A stretch of DNA of 64,000 nt from SZAS-79 sp965279075 (GCA_965279075.1 CBDIHI010000006.1:1-64000); one strand, 5' to 3'. Shown: positions 44,210-54,840, numbered from the stretch's first letter. The notes: a model not told the origin generated them from the letters alone. Numbers and translations: made by a program.

Positions 44210-44968
44210 GTGAGCCTCGCCAAGCGCGTGATCCCCTGCATGGACGTGACGGCCGGCCGCGTCGTCAAGGGCGTCAACTTCGTCAGCCTCAGGGATGCGG
44301 GGGATCCGGTCGAGATCGCCAGCCGCTACGACGAGCAGGGCGCGGACGAGCTCACCTTCCTCGACATCACGGCCAGCTCCGATGGCCGCGACATCATCCT
44401 GCATGTGATCGAGGCGGTAGCGGCGAAGGTATTCATCCCGCTGACGGTGGGCGGGGGCGTACGCAAAGTCGACGACGTACGCCGATTGCTCAATGCAGGC
44501 GCGGACAAGGTCTCGATCAACACCGCGGCCGTCCAGAATCCGTCCCTAGTGAGTGAGGCGTCCGGCAAGGTAGGGAACCAGTGTATTGTCGTCGCGATCG
44601 ACGCAAAGCGCCGGGGCGAAGGCTGGGAGGTCTATACGCATGGCGGGCGCAACGCCACCGGTCTCGATGCGGTCGAGTGGGCAAGGCGCATGGAGGCCGC
44701 CGGTGCCGGGGAAATACTGCTGACGAGCATGGACCGGGATGGCACGCGCAACGGATTCGACCTCGGGCTGACGCGCGCGGTGTGCGACGCGATCGGAATC
44801 CCGGTGATCGCATCCGGGGGAGTCGGCTCCCTCCAGCACCTCGCTGAGGGCGTGCTTGAGGGCCATGCCGATGCGGTGCTCGCGGCATCGATCTTCCACT
44901 TTGGCGAGCATTCCGTGCGTCAGGCCAAGGAGTTCATGCGTGCACGAGGTATCGAGGTGAGGCTGTGA
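44210..44968 (+). CDS. hisF: imidazole glycerol phosphate synthase cyclase subunit
   Basis: 252 aa from a GTG start at 44210 (SLAKRVIPCMDVTAGRVVKG). TIM barrel with catalytic Asp residues in CMDVTAG and LTSMDRDGTRNG. Ends in a GTGA overlap with hisI. Confidence 0.97.
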   Translation: MSLAKRVIPCMDVTAGRVVKGVNFVSLRDAGDPVEIASRYDEQGADELTFLDITASSDGRDIILHVIEAVAAKVFIPLTVGGGVRKVDDVRRLLNAGADKVSINTAAVQNPSLVSEASGKVGNQCIVVAIDAKRRGEGWEVYTHGGRNATGLDAVEWARRMEAAGAGEILLTSMDRDGTRNGFDLGLTRAVCDAIGIPVIASGGVGSLQHLAEGVLEGHADAVLAASIFHFGEHSVRQAKEFMRARGIEVRL

Positions 44969-45366
44969 GCGACCCCGGCGCCAACTGGCTGGACGAGCCG
45001 GCATGGAACCTGGATGGACTCATCCCGGTAGTGACCCAAGACGCGAGGTCCGGAAGGGTGCTGACTCTCGCATGGATGAACCGGGAGGCGCTGGCCGAGA
45101 CGGCGCGTACCGGGAAGGCGGTCTATTGGTCGCGCTCGCGCAAGCGCCTGTGGCACAAGGGGGAGGAGTCCGGGCATGTTCAGAAAGTCCAGGAGATTCG
45201 CCTCGACTGCGACGCGGACGTCCTGCTGCTGCAGGTCGAGCAAGTGGGCGGCATAGCCTGCCATACCGGGCGGGAGAGCTGCTTTTTCACGAAACTGGAG
45301 AGCGGCCGCTGGGTGAGCACGGACCCTGTGCTCAAGGACCCGTCATTGATCTACGGAAAGCGATGA
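44965..45366 (+). CDS. hisI: phosphoribosyl-AMP cyclohydrolase
   Basis: 133 aa, separate from HisE (not fused as in E. coli). Metal ligands in DCDADVLLLQVEQ and CHTGRESCFF. GTG start; overlaps hisE by four bases. Confidence 0.97.
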   Translation: MSDPGANWLDEPAWNLDGLIPVVTQDARSGRVLTLAWMNREALAETARTGKAVYWSRSRKRLWHKGEESGHVQKVQEIRLDCDADVLLLQVEQVGGIACHTGRESCFFTKLESGRWVSTDPVLKDPSLIYGKR

Positions 45367-45710
45367 AACCCGGACTGAACGAAGTACTCGAGCGCATTGC
45401 GGGCTCGATCGAGGAACGCAAGAGCGGCGACACGGAACATTCCTATGTGGCGCGCCTGCTCGCCAAAGGCGAAGACGCGATCCTCAAGAAGATCGGCGAG
45501 GAGGCGACCGAGACGGTGCTCGCCGCCAAGGACGGCGATCGCCTGCACCTGGTGCGCGAGACGGCTGACCTCTGGTTCCACTGCATGATCATGCTTGCCC
45601 ACTACGGGCTCGGTCCGCAGGACGTCCTTTCCGAACTCCAGCGGCGGGAAGGGATATCCGGGATCGACGAAAAGGCGGCCCGCAAGGACAAGTTGCGCGA
45701 CGGGGAGTGA
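45363..45710 (+). CDS. hisE: phosphoribosyl-ATP pyrophosphatase
   Basis: 115 aa MazG-like fold. Starts MKPGLNEVLERIAGSIEERK; acidic metal-binding helix KKIGEEATETVLAAKDGD is present. Completes hisGDCBHAFIE; only HisZ and histidinol-phosphatase are lacking here. Confidence 0.96.
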   Translation: MKPGLNEVLERIAGSIEERKSGDTEHSYVARLLAKGEDAILKKIGEEATETVLAAKDGDRLHLVRETADLWFHCMIMLAHYGLGPQDVLSELQRREGISGIDEKAARKDKLRDGE

Positions 45711-45715
45711 GACAA

Positions 45716-46069
45716 ATGAAGGATTGCCTCTTTTGCAGGATCGTCAGGGGCGAGATCCCCTCGAGAAAGCTGTTCGAAGACGAGGATATCCTCGCCTTCC
45801 ACGACATCAGCCCGGTCGCACCGGTGCATTTCCTGGTCATCCCGAAGGTGCACGTGGAAACCCTGTACGAAGCCGGCATGGAGCACCATGCAGCCTTGGG
45901 GAAAATGCTGGCCATGGCCGGCCGGCTTGCCCTGGAGGCCGGCGCCACGGACGGGTTTCGCACCATCGTCAACTGTGGGCGGGTCGGGCATCAGGAGGTG
46001 TATCATCTGCACATGCACGTGATCGGCGGACCCGAGCCGCTCGGCCCGATGATCGTGAGACGGAAATAG
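45716..46069 (+). CDS. hinT: HIT-family purine nucleoside phosphoramidase (HinT)
   Basis: 117 aa from the ATG at 45716 (MKDCLFCRIVRGEIPS); a GTG at 45707 overlapping hisE adds only three residues. The histidine triad is in EVYHLHMHVIGG. Placed between hisE and tatA as in many proteobacteria. Confidence 0.95.
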   Translation: MKDCLFCRIVRGEIPSRKLFEDEDILAFHDISPVAPVHFLVIPKVHVETLYEAGMEHHAALGKMLAMAGRLALEAGATDGFRTIVNCGRVGHQEVYHLHMHVIGGPEPLGPMIVRRK

Positions 46070-46078
46070 GAGGCATTC

Positions 46079-46312
46079 ATGGGTGGACTCTCGATTTGGC
46101 ATTGGCTGATCGTCCTGGTGATCGTCATGCTCGTTTTCGGCACCAAGAAGCTGCGGAACATGGGCGCCGACCTGGGCGGAGCGGTTCGTGGGTTCAAGGA
46201 CGGCATGCGCGAGGGCGGCGACAAGCCGGCCGAAGGCGCGGCCCAGCAGGTGACCGGCGGCGGCAAGACCGTCGACGGCCAGGTCACGGGAAAGTCCGAG
46301 ACCAAGGCCTAG
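46079..46312 (+). CDS. tatA: Sec-independent protein translocase TatA
   Basis: 77 aa. N-terminal membrane helix (GLSIWHWLIVLVIVMLVFG), FGTKKL hinge, amphipathic helix (LGGAVRGFKDGM) and a hydrophilic tail. Forms the size-variable Tat pore. Good Shine-Dalgarno (AGGAGG) 5-6 bases upstream. Confidence 0.95.
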   Translation: MGGLSIWHWLIVLVIVMLVFGTKKLRNMGADLGGAVRGFKDGMREGGDKPAEGAAQQVTGGGKTVDGQVTGKSETKA

Positions 46313-46334
46313 ATCAGCTGTCTTTTTTGATGCA

Positions 46335-46361
46335 GGGCGTCCTTAGGGGCGCCCTTTGTTT
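46335..46361 (+). terminator. hairpin terminator between tatA and tatB
   Basis: An eight-pair stem (one G-U) around a TTAG loop, GGGCGTCC / GGGCGCCC, followed by TTTGTTT. Located 22 bases after the tatA stop. Could limit tatBC relative to tatA. Confidence 0.7.
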
Positions 46362-46376
46362 CTGCGGGTTCCTCTA

Positions 46377-46760
46377 GTGTTCGATATCGGCTTTTCCGAG
46401 CTGGTGGTGATCGGCCTGGTGGCGTTGATCGTCATCGGTCCCGAGCGGCTGCCGCGCGTGGCGCGTACGGTCGGGCACCTGATCGGCCGGCTCCAGCGCT
46501 ACGTCGCGGACGTCAAATCGGACATCAACCGCGAAGTGGAGCTTGACGAGTTGCGCAAGATGCGTGATTCGGTGCAGGAAGCCGCGGCGAGCATCGAGAC
46601 CTCGGTGACCTCTGGACTGTCGAAGGCGGAAGAGGACCTCAATCGTGCGGTGGCGGCGGACCTGCCCTCAGCGGGAGCGCCCGAGCAGGTCGCCAATGCG
46701 ACCCAGGCCTCGCCCGTTGCCGATCCCCCGGTGCAGGACAAGGCCTCAACCGGCGTCTGA
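46377..46760 (+). CDS. tatB: Sec-independent protein translocase TatB
   Basis: 127 aa from a GTG at 46377 (FDIGFSELVVIGLVALIVIG); a TTG 21 bases upstream lies in the terminator and is unlikely. Conserved Glu8-type residue in FSELVVIG, GPERLPRVARTVG hinge and amphipathic helix typical of TatB, then an Ala/Pro tail. With TatC it recognises twin-arginine signals, such as that of the Rieske protein in this window. Confidence 0.95.
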   Translation: MFDIGFSELVVIGLVALIVIGPERLPRVARTVGHLIGRLQRYVADVKSDINREVELDELRKMRDSVQEAAASIETSVTSGLSKAEEDLNRAVAADLPSAGAPEQVANATQASPVADPPVQDKASTGV

Positions 46761-46761
46761 C

Positions 46762-47523
46762 GTGAGCACCCAGGAAACTTTCATCTCGCACCTGGTCGAA
46801 CTGCGCACCAGGCTGATCCGCGCGCTCCTTGCCGTCGTCGTCATTTTTGTATGTATTTTTCCGTGGGCCAAGGACCTCTACACGTTGCTGGCGAGCCCCC
46901 TGCTTGCGTCGTTGCCGCAGGGCGGGCAGATGATCGCCACCGACGTGGTGGGGGTGTTCGTGGTCCCGATGAAGGTCGCTTTCCTCGTCGCTTTCCTTAT
47001 CGCCCTGCCGTACGTGCTTTACCAGATGTGGGCCTTCGTCGCCCCTGGCCTTTATGCGCACGAGAAAAAGCTCGTGCTGCCGCTGGTGATAGCGAGCACG
47101 GTGCTATTCCTCATTGGCATGTCGTTCGCGTACTTCCTTGTGTTTCCCGTGGTCTTCAAGTTCATGGCCTCGATTGCTCCCGAGGGCGTGGCGTGGATGA
47201 CGGACATTGAGAAGTACCTGACCTTCGCCATCACGACCTTCGTCGCCTTCGGCGTGACCTTCGAGGTCCCGGTGGTGGTCATCGTGCTGGTGCGCGCCGG
47301 CCTCGTTTCGATCGAAAAGCTCAAGGAAGCGCGACCCTACGTGATCGTCGGTGCGTTCGTGATCGGGGCCATCTTCACGCCTCCGGACGTGATTTCTCAG
47401 CTGCTGCTCGCTGTCCCGCTGTGCCTTCTGTACGAACTCGGCATCGTCCTGTCGCGCTTCGTCGGCGCCCCCCCCAAGCCGGCGACCGAAGCGTCCGAGT
47501 CGGGCCCCGAATCCGGGGCCTAG
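46762..47523 (+). CDS. tatC: Sec-independent protein translocase TatC
   Basis: 253 aa from a GTG start one base after the tatB stop. Six membrane segments, with family motifs SHLVELRTRLIRALL and FVAPGLYAHEKKLVLP. Its stop region overlaps that of the convergent hydrolase by three to four bases, so the two operons end head to head. Confidence 0.96.
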   Translation: MSTQETFISHLVELRTRLIRALLAVVVIFVCIFPWAKDLYTLLASPLLASLPQGGQMIATDVVGVFVVPMKVAFLVAFLIALPYVLYQMWAFVAPGLYAHEKKLVLPLVIASTVLFLIGMSFAYFLVFPVVFKFMASIAPEGVAWMTDIEKYLTFAITTFVAFGVTFEVPVVVIVLVRAGLVSIEKLKEARPYVIVGAFVIGAIFTPPDVISQLLLAVPLCLLYELGIVLSRFVGAPPKPATEASESGPESGA

Positions 47524-48362
47524 CCTTTCCCGTTCAGGAATCGCCTCACCAGTGCGGCCTGGTCGGGCACGTTGAGCGCTGGCGCATGGCCGCATCCCGC
47601 GATCGTCACCACCACCGCCCCAGGGCCCCGTGTGCGCATCTCCTCGGCGGTCTCAGGCAGGAGCAGGTCGGAATTTTCGCCCCGCAGGCACAGCGTGGGG
47701 GCGGTGATCCGATCGTATGCGTCCCACAGGTCGTAGTCCCCGGGATGGTGGACGAATTGCAGGGCCATCTTCGGGTCGTAGTGCGGCGTAACCTTGCCGT
47801 CTGCAGTTCGGCGCGTGGAGGACTCGGTCAGCTGCCGCCACTGCTCGTCCGATAGCCACCCATAGGGCTGGTAGACCGTCCGGAAGTACCGCTCCAATTC
47901 GCTGACCCGGGCGAATTGCGCGGGGCCGCCCGCGTACGCACGGATTCGATCCACCGCCGCATCCCCGAGCTTGGGGCCAATGTCGTTCAGCACCAGCCGT
48001 CGGATGCGGCCGCGCAACGCGTCACCGGCCAGGTACATGCCGATCGCGCCCCCCATCGATGTGCCGACCCAGTGGAGGTCATCGATTCCGAGCTGGTCCA
48101 GCAGCGATTCCGCCAGCCGCGCATAGAAGGGCAGGCAGTATTCCGTTTGCGGGTCCGGGCTCCATTCCGAAAGGCCGCGCCCGATCGTGTCGGGACAGAT
48201 CACGCGGTACCGGTCCGCCAGTTGCGAGGCCAGGTAGTCCATATCGCGTCCGGTGCGCGCCAGTCCGTGCCAGGCGACTACGGTTTCCCGGTTGCCGGCG
48301 CCCCAGACCGTGTAATGGATCTCGCGGCCTTCGCAGACGATGTAATTGGAAGCGGGGGTCAC
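47520..48362 (-). CDS. alpha/beta hydrolase in the liv-type operon
   Basis: 280 aa from a GTG start. Nucleophile elbow GTSMGGAIG, an acidic residue in GENSDLLLPE and histidine in GCGHAPAL give an intact catalytic triad. The HGLARTGRDMDYLA oxyanion region is typical. The start is 12 bases after the permease stop, so it is the last gene of the ABC importer operon. This suggests it processes the imported compound or a derivative, for example an ester or lactone. Substrate unknown. Confidence 0.85.
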   Translation of the reverse strand: MTPASNYIVCEGREIHYTVWGAGNRETVVAWHGLARTGRDMDYLASQLADRYRVICPDTIGRGLSEWSPDPQTEYCLPFYARLAESLLDQLGIDDLHWVGTSMGGAIGMYLAGDALRGRIRRLVLNDIGPKLGDAAVDRIRAYAGGPAQFARVSELERYFRTVYQPYGWLSDEQWRQLTESSTRRTADGKVTPHYDPKMALQFVHHPGDYDLWDAYDRITAPTLCLRGENSDLLLPETAEEMRTRGPGAVVVTIAGCGHAPALNVPDQAALVRRFLNGKG

Positions 48363-48374
48363 GGGGCGGGACCT

Positions 48375-49451
48375 TCAGTGCTTCCCGGGCACGTCGCGGC
48401 GCAGCCGCCCTACGATGCCAAGGGGAAAGTAATACACGCAGACGACGAACAGCACACCCATCCAGAGCAGCCAGCGGTCCGGATGCAGCAGGTTAGGCAG
48501 CAGGGGAATCGCCTGGGTCGCTTCGCTCGCCAGCTTCATGAGGTCCTGCAGGTAGCTCTGGGCGACGATGAAGAGCGTGGCCCCGATCACCGCGCCGTAC
48601 ATGGTGCCCATGCCTCCGATGACGACCATCAGCAGGATGTCCACCATGATCGCGAAGTCCAATGTCGTATTGGGGCCCGTGTAGCGAAGCCACAGCGCGT
48701 ACAGGGCTCCCGCCAGCGTGGCGGTCACGGCTCCCAGGCAGTTGGCCACTGTCCTGTAAACCACCGTGCGGTACCCGAGGGCCTCGGCGCGGAATTCGTT
48801 CTCGCGGATCGCGAGCAACACCCGCCCGAAAGGGGAATTGACCACCCGGAGCAGCACGAGGAAAAGCGCCAGCGCGATGAAGAAGATCAGGTAGTAGGTG
48901 ATGACCTTGCCGCCGATGTCGAGCCCCAGAACCGGTCCATCGAACAGGCTGAACCCCGGGCGAAGGATCTCGGGGACCTTGAAGGTCACGCCGTCCTCGC
49001 CGCCGGTGATGTCCGAGAGTTGCGAACACAGGATCGCGAAGAACGATGCCACCGCCAACGTGACCATCGCGAAGAATATCGCCTTCACCCGCAGTGAAAA
49101 CAGCCCCACGAGCAGGGATAGCACGAGCGTAACCGCTATGGCTGCGCCGGTGCCTGCCGCCAGCGGCAGCCAGCCGGACCCCAGCCGGGTCGATGCAATC
49201 GCAATACCATAGCCGCCTATCCCGAAGAACATCGTGTGCGCAAAGGACACGATCCCGGTATATCCGAGCAGCAGGTCGTAGCTCGCGACGAGCACGATGA
49301 ATACGCATACCTTGGCGGCCACGTCGAGGGCGCGGGTTCCCGGAAACACGAACGGGGCCAGGGCTAGGGCGGCGAGGATTGCGGCCAGCACGACGGCAAG
49401 CACGCTGCTGCGCGGCAAGTCGCCGGACAGCAGGTTTACGACCGGCCTCAT
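48375..49451 (-). CDS. branched-chain amino acid-type ABC permease (LivM-like)
   Basis: 358 aa from the ATG at 49451, which overlaps the LivH-like stop. About ten membrane segments; the family pattern GYTGIVSFAHTMFFGIGGYG and the coupling region RVLLAIRENEFRAEALGY are clear. Works with the adjacent LivH-like permease. Confidence 0.93.
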   Translation of the reverse strand: MRPVVNLLSGDLPRSSVLAVVLAAILAALALAPFVFPGTRALDVAAKVCVFIVLVASYDLLLGYTGIVSFAHTMFFGIGGYGIAIASTRLGSGWLPLAAGTGAAIAVTLVLSLLVGLFSLRVKAIFFAMVTLAVASFFAILCSQLSDITGGEDGVTFKVPEILRPGFSLFDGPVLGLDIGGKVITYYLIFFIALALFLVLLRVVNSPFGRVLLAIRENEFRAEALGYRTVVYRTVANCLGAVTATLAGALYALWLRYTGPNTTLDFAIMVDILLMVVIGGMGTMYGAVIGATLFIVAQSYLQDLMKLASEATQAIPLLPNLLHPDRWLLWMGVLFVVCVYYFPLGIVGRLRRDVPGKH

Positions 49452-50464
49452 TGCTTGTTCACCGGGTACAGGCCCTGGGGCCGCCAGAACAGGATAAGCA
49501 TCATCAGCAGGATGTTGGAGCCAAGCGCCACCTTTGGCGCGAGGAATCCTACGTAGTTGGCGATCAACCCGACCAGCAGTGCGCCGACAAAGCAGCCGCC
49601 CACCGAGCCAAGTCCGCCGATGATGATCACGATGAAGATCAGCACCATCATCTGTGCTCCGATGTGGACGGTAACGTTCTCCTGGTACATGCCCCAAAGC
49701 GCACCGCCGAGGCCGGCCAGTGCCGAGCCGGCAACGAACACCGCAACGAACAGGTGCCGGATCCGGTAACCCATCGCTTCGACCATCTCCTTGTTCTCCA
49801 CCCCGGCGCGGACCAGCAGTCCCACTTTCGTCCGGTTGAGGACCAGGCTCATCGCGGCGAAAACGGCCAGTCCGACGATCACCGCGACGAGGCGGTACTT
49901 CTCGATGGCAACGTCGCCGACGATGAAGGAGCCGCGCAGCGTTTCAGGGCGCGGCAGCGACAGCATGTCGGGTCCCCAGAAGACGTGGATCAGTTGCTCC
50001 GCGACGATCATCCCGCCGGTAGTGATCAGGATCTGCTTGAGGTGCTGGCCGTAGACGGGCCGGATGATCACCCTTTCGAAGAACAGTCCGACCAGGCCCG
50101 CGACGGCCATCGCGCCGAGCAGGCTCGGGGCGAGTGCGGCGAGGTTGGCGGCAAGGCTCGCCGCCCCGGCCGAGTCTGCGAACACGCGCATGACGCTGGT
50201 CGCGACGTAGGCGCCGATGGCGATGAACAGCCCGTGCGCGAAGTTCATGACGTCCATCAGGCCGAAAACCAGCGTGAGCCCCGACGCCATGATGAAGATG
50301 AGCAGCCCCATCGCAAGGCCGGCCACGGTGAGGGTCACCCATGTCGAGGAACTCCCGATCGAGAAGTAAGCAGCAACCACGATCGCGGCCAGGAGTCCGA
50401 GGGGGATGAAGTCGAACCCCGTTCTTGGCAGCGCCTCTTCGGCGGGGACGGAGGCGGGAGTCAT
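49448..50464 (-). CDS. branched-chain amino acid-type ABC permease (LivH-like)
   Basis: 338 aa, about 30-40 residues longer than LivH of E. coli at the N-terminus. FGLMDVMNFAHGLFIAIGAY and RAGVENKEMVEAMGYRI are LivH-family segments. Overlaps livF-like gene by four bases. Confidence 0.93.
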   Translation of the reverse strand: MTPASVPAEEALPRTGFDFIPLGLLAAIVVAAYFSIGSSSTWVTLTVAGLAMGLLIFIMASGLTLVFGLMDVMNFAHGLFIAIGAYVATSVMRVFADSAGAASLAANLAALAPSLLGAMAVAGLVGLFFERVIIRPVYGQHLKQILITTGGMIVAEQLIHVFWGPDMLSLPRPETLRGSFIVGDVAIEKYRLVAVIVGLAVFAAMSLVLNRTKVGLLVRAGVENKEMVEAMGYRIRHLFVAVFVAGSALAGLGGALWGMYQENVTVHIGAQMMVLIFIVIIIGGLGSVGGCFVGALLVGLIANYVGFLAPKVALGSNILLMMLILFWRPQGLYPVNKQ

Positions 50465-51186
50465 TGGTGTGCGTCCAGGGAAAGGCCGAGTAGCCGATTC
50501 TGCAGCGCCTCGTCGGACGCGAGCTCAACCATGCGGCCGGCATGTACGATTCGACCGGAGTCCATTACCGCGACGCCATCGCCAAGCGACCGGGCTGCGT
50601 GGAAATTCTGCTCCACCATCAGGATCGTGGTGCCGGTCTTCTTGAGTTCGGAAAGCGCTTCGATGAGGTTATTGACGATCGATGGCGCGAGGCCCTTGGT
50701 CGGCTCGTCGATCAGCACGAGCTTGCGCGGCTCGACGATCGCCCGCGAAATGGAGAGCATCTGTTTCTGCCCGCCGGACAGCAGCCCCGCCGGCAGGAAC
50801 CAGAATTTCTTCAGCGCCGGGAAGAAGCCGAAAATCCGCTCGAGGCGCTGCTCGTCGAGTGCCCCGGCACGTGCGGCCAGAAAGAGGTTTTCCCTGACGG
50901 TCAGACCGGCGAAGATCCCCATCGACTCCGGCACGTAGGCAATGCCCATCCCGGCAATGGCAGGCGTGTCGAGATGCGCAATTTCCGCATCTCCGAGCCG
51001 GATCGAGCCGGCCGATGCGCGCCACAGTCCCAGTATGGTGCGCAGTGTCGTGGTCTTTCCCGCCCCGTTGCGGCCGAGCAGCATCGTCAATTCGCCCTTG
51101 GGTACCGAAAGGTCGACGCCCTGCAGGATGTGGTAGCTGCCGATGTGCGTATTCACGCCGGCAAGCGACAGCAACGGCTCAGCCAT
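50461..51186 (-). CDS. branched-chain amino acid-type ABC ATPase (LivF-like)
   Basis: 241 aa. Walker A GRNGAGKTTTL, signature LSGGQKQMLSISRA and Walker B LVLIDEPTKGLAP are the LivF pattern. Overlaps the LivG-like gene by eight bases. Confidence 0.94.
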   Translation of the reverse strand: MAEPLLSLAGVNTHIGSYHILQGVDLSVPKGELTMLLGRNGAGKTTTLRTILGLWRASAGSIRLGDAEIAHLDTPAIAGMGIAYVPESMGIFAGLTVRENLFLAARAGALDEQRLERIFGFFPALKKFWFLPAGLLSGGQKQMLSISRAIVEPRKLVLIDEPTKGLAPSIVNNLIEALSELKKTGTTILMVEQNFHAARSLGDGVAVMDSGRIVHAGRMVELASDEALQNRLLGLSLDAHQ

Positions 51187-51949
51187 TGGGGGCCACCCCG
51201 AGATACGCTTCCTGGACGATCGGTGAGGCGATTACTTCGGCGGGCGCGCCATCGGCGACGAGTGCACCCTGGTGCAGGACGACGATGCGGTCCGACAGGG
51301 AGCGCACGACATCCATCTTGTGCTCGACCAGCAGGATCGCCTTGTCCTTCTGGTCCTTGATTTCGTGGATTAGGTCGAGGATGACCGGGACTTCGTCGAC
51401 GCTCATGCCTGCGGTGGGTTCGTCGAACATGAAGATGTCGGGCTCCAGCGCCAGCAGGATCGCGACTTCGAGCTTGCGCTGGCCCCCGTGCGGCAGCTCT
51501 GACGCGAGGTCCCCGCGCCGGTCGGCAAGCCCGACGCGTTCGAGGAAGTGCTCGGCCTTCTCGACCAGGTTCAGGTGGCGGCTCCACATCGAGACGAGAT
51601 TCAGGCCGGTGCGGGCCCGGGCCTGGACCGCGAGGCGGACGTTCTCCAGCACGCTCAGGGACGGGAACAGGTTGGTGAGCTGGAACGCCCGCCCCATTCC
51701 TTTCTGCGTGCGGACCGGCGCTGTATCGCCGGTAACGTCCTCCCCGAAGAGCAGCACCTGGCCGGAGCTTGCGCGCAGCTGCCCCGAGACCAGGTTGAAG
51801 TAGGTGGTCTTGCCCGCGCCGTTCGGACCGACGATGGAAGTGAGGGTCCCGGGCCGAAACTGGCAGGTCACGCCGTTCACGGCGACGTGCCCGCCAAAAC
51901 GGATGGTCAGCCCCCGGGTCTCGAGGATCGGGAGTTCGCCCTGGCGCAT
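51179..51949 (-). CDS. branched-chain amino acid-type ABC ATPase (LivG-like)
   Basis: 256 aa. Walker A GPNGAGKTTYF, LivG-type insertion after it, Walker B IFMFDEPTAGMSVDEV. The signature is ELPHGGQRKLEVAI, as usual for LivG. It lies 16 bases after the binding-protein gene. Confidence 0.94.
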   Translation of the reverse strand: MRQGELPILETRGLTIRFGGHVAVNGVTCQFRPGTLTSIVGPNGAGKTTYFNLVSGQLRASSGQVLLFGEDVTGDTAPVRTQKGMGRAFQLTNLFPSLSVLENVRLAVQARARTGLNLVSMWSRHLNLVEKAEHFLERVGLADRRGDLASELPHGGQRKLEVAILLALEPDIFMFDEPTAGMSVDEVPVILDLIHEIKDQKDKAILLVEHKMDVVRSLSDRIVVLHQGALVADGAPAEVIASPIVQEAYLGVAPNG

Positions 51950-51965
51950 CTTGCTTGCGCGGCGG

Positions 51966-53156
51966 CTACCGCTTGTTGCGGATGGGCACCTTCATTTCTT
52001 CCGGCTTGATCTCGCGCACGAGTTCGGGGACGCCCCACTCGAACGCCGGATCGACCTTGATCTTGAAGTGGTACATCGACTGCATGGCCTGATGGTCTTC
52101 CTTGCGGAAAGTCATCTTCCCCTTGGGGGTCTCGAACGACATGCCCTCCATGGCGGCAATCAGCTTCTCGGTCTCGGTGCCCTTGGCTTTCCTGATCGCC
52201 TCGACGACCGCAATGCCCGCGGACATGCCGCCTGCGGTAAAGAAGTCGGGCGGGTTCTTGTAGCGCTTGTAGTGCTCCGCGACCAGCCAGTCGTTCACCT
52301 TGTTCTTCGGGATCGAGAAGTAGTAGTAGGTCGCGCCTTCCATGCCGGGCAGGTTCTTGTAGGCGACCATGGCGGGCAGGATGTTGCCGCCGGTCGCGAT
52401 CTCGATCCCGTAACGGTCGGGCCTGAGGTCCGCGAGCTTGCCTACCGGGGTCGCGCCGGCCCAGATGACGAAGATGACCTTGCGACCCTTCTTGTCCTTG
52501 AGCGCGCTGAAGATGCGCTCCGCCGAAGCGGTAAAGTCGGTCGTCTGTTGCGGCGCATACTCCTCGTGGACGATTTGCGCGCCGGTCCCGGCAAGTGCCT
52601 CCTTGAATGCCTTGACCCCGTCACGACCGAAAGCGTAGTCCTGGGCGAGCGTGGCGATCACCGTGTCCTTCTTGCCCAGTGCGACGGCGTTGGAGATCGC
52701 GTCCTGCATTGAATTGCGGCCGGTGCGGAAGATATAGCGGTTCCACTTGTCCCCGGTGATCGAGTCGGCGACTGCCGGCTCGACGAGCAGGATCTTCTTG
52801 TACTCCTCGGCCACTGGCAGCATGGCGAGGGCGACGCCCGAATTGGTCGGCCCGATCGCCAGGTCGACTTTGTCGTCCCCGTAGGCGGCGGCAAGTTGTG
52901 CCTTGCCCACATCCGGCTTGGACTGGCCGTCCCTCTCAATCAATACGATCTTGCGTCCCAGCACCGTCATCGTCCCGTCGGTCGCGTAGTCCAACCCCAT
53001 CATCAGGCCGATCTGGGTTTGCTTGGCGTACGCCTCCAGTGCACCGGTCTTGTCGTAGACGTGGGCGATTCTGATGTCCTTGCCTTGCCCGAAGGCGAGG
53101 CCTGCGGCAAGCGCAAAGGCAGTGGCGGACAGCCACAGTGTGGTTCTTTTCATCAT
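51966..53156 (-). CDS. periplasmic substrate-binding protein of the liv-type importer
   Basis: 396 aa, Leu/Ile/Val-binding-protein-like fold (type I). Signal peptide MKRTTLWLSATAFALAAGLA. Of two adjacent ATGs, the second (53153) is better spaced from a perfect AGGAGG. Characteristic segments include KDIRIAHVYDKTGALEAYAK and GPTNSGVALAMLPVAEEYKK. Sequence does not reveal the ligand: members bind amino acids, amides, urea or aromatic compounds. It is the first gene behind a near-perfect sigma-54 promoter. Confidence 0.92.
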   Translation of the reverse strand: MMKRTTLWLSATAFALAAGLAFGQGKDIRIAHVYDKTGALEAYAKQTQIGLMMGLDYATDGTMTVLGRKIVLIERDGQSKPDVGKAQLAAAYGDDKVDLAIGPTNSGVALAMLPVAEEYKKILLVEPAVADSITGDKWNRYIFRTGRNSMQDAISNAVALGKKDTVIATLAQDYAFGRDGVKAFKEALAGTGAQIVHEEYAPQQTTDFTASAERIFSALKDKKGRKVIFVIWAGATPVGKLADLRPDRYGIEIATGGNILPAMVAYKNLPGMEGATYYYFSIPKNKVNDWLVAEHYKRYKNPPDFFTAGGMSAGIAVVEAIRKAKGTETEKLIAAMEGMSFETPKGKMTFRKEDHQAMQSMYHFKIKVDPAFEWGVPELVREIKPEEMKVPIRNKR

Positions 53157-53203
53157 TCCTCCTCAGGTAGATGCGGGCCGTAGTGGGGCGGCGTTGGGAG
53201 TAC

Positions 53204-53218
53204 GCAACGCGCGTGCCA
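53204..53218 (-). promoter_or_regulatory. sigma-54 (-24/-12) promoter of the liv-type operon
   Basis: Minus-strand TGGCACGCGCGTTGC matches the consensus TGGCACG-N4-TTGC at all fixed positions. The expected transcription start is near 53192, leaving a leader of about 36 bases with AGGAGG before the ATG. Confidence 0.93.
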
Positions 53219-53308
53219 TGGGTGGCAAGCCATTGAGTTACAAAGGGTTAGGGTACTTGGTTGAAAATCAGTTGCTGAGCGTATGTATTTATTTCAGACA
53301 CTAAAAAA

Positions 53309-53330
53309 TATGTTTACTATATAAAACATA
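53309..53330. promoter_or_regulatory. candidate activator-binding inverted repeat upstream of the liv-type promoter
   Basis: TATGTTT-N8-AAACATA, 7-base perfect arms. It lies in a strongly AT-rich stretch (about 53281-53365) some 90-110 bases upstream of the -24 element, where upstream activator sites for sigma-54 activators normally lie. Confidence 0.5.
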
Positions 53331-53376
53331 ATATTAGCTAAAAATTTGTATGCGTAAAATCTGGACGAAATGTATT

Positions 53377-54798
<1,422 letters not shown>

Positions 54799-54840
54799 GG
54801 GGACCTCCTCTGGAGCGCCGCGCTGCGGTCGCTATGCCGG

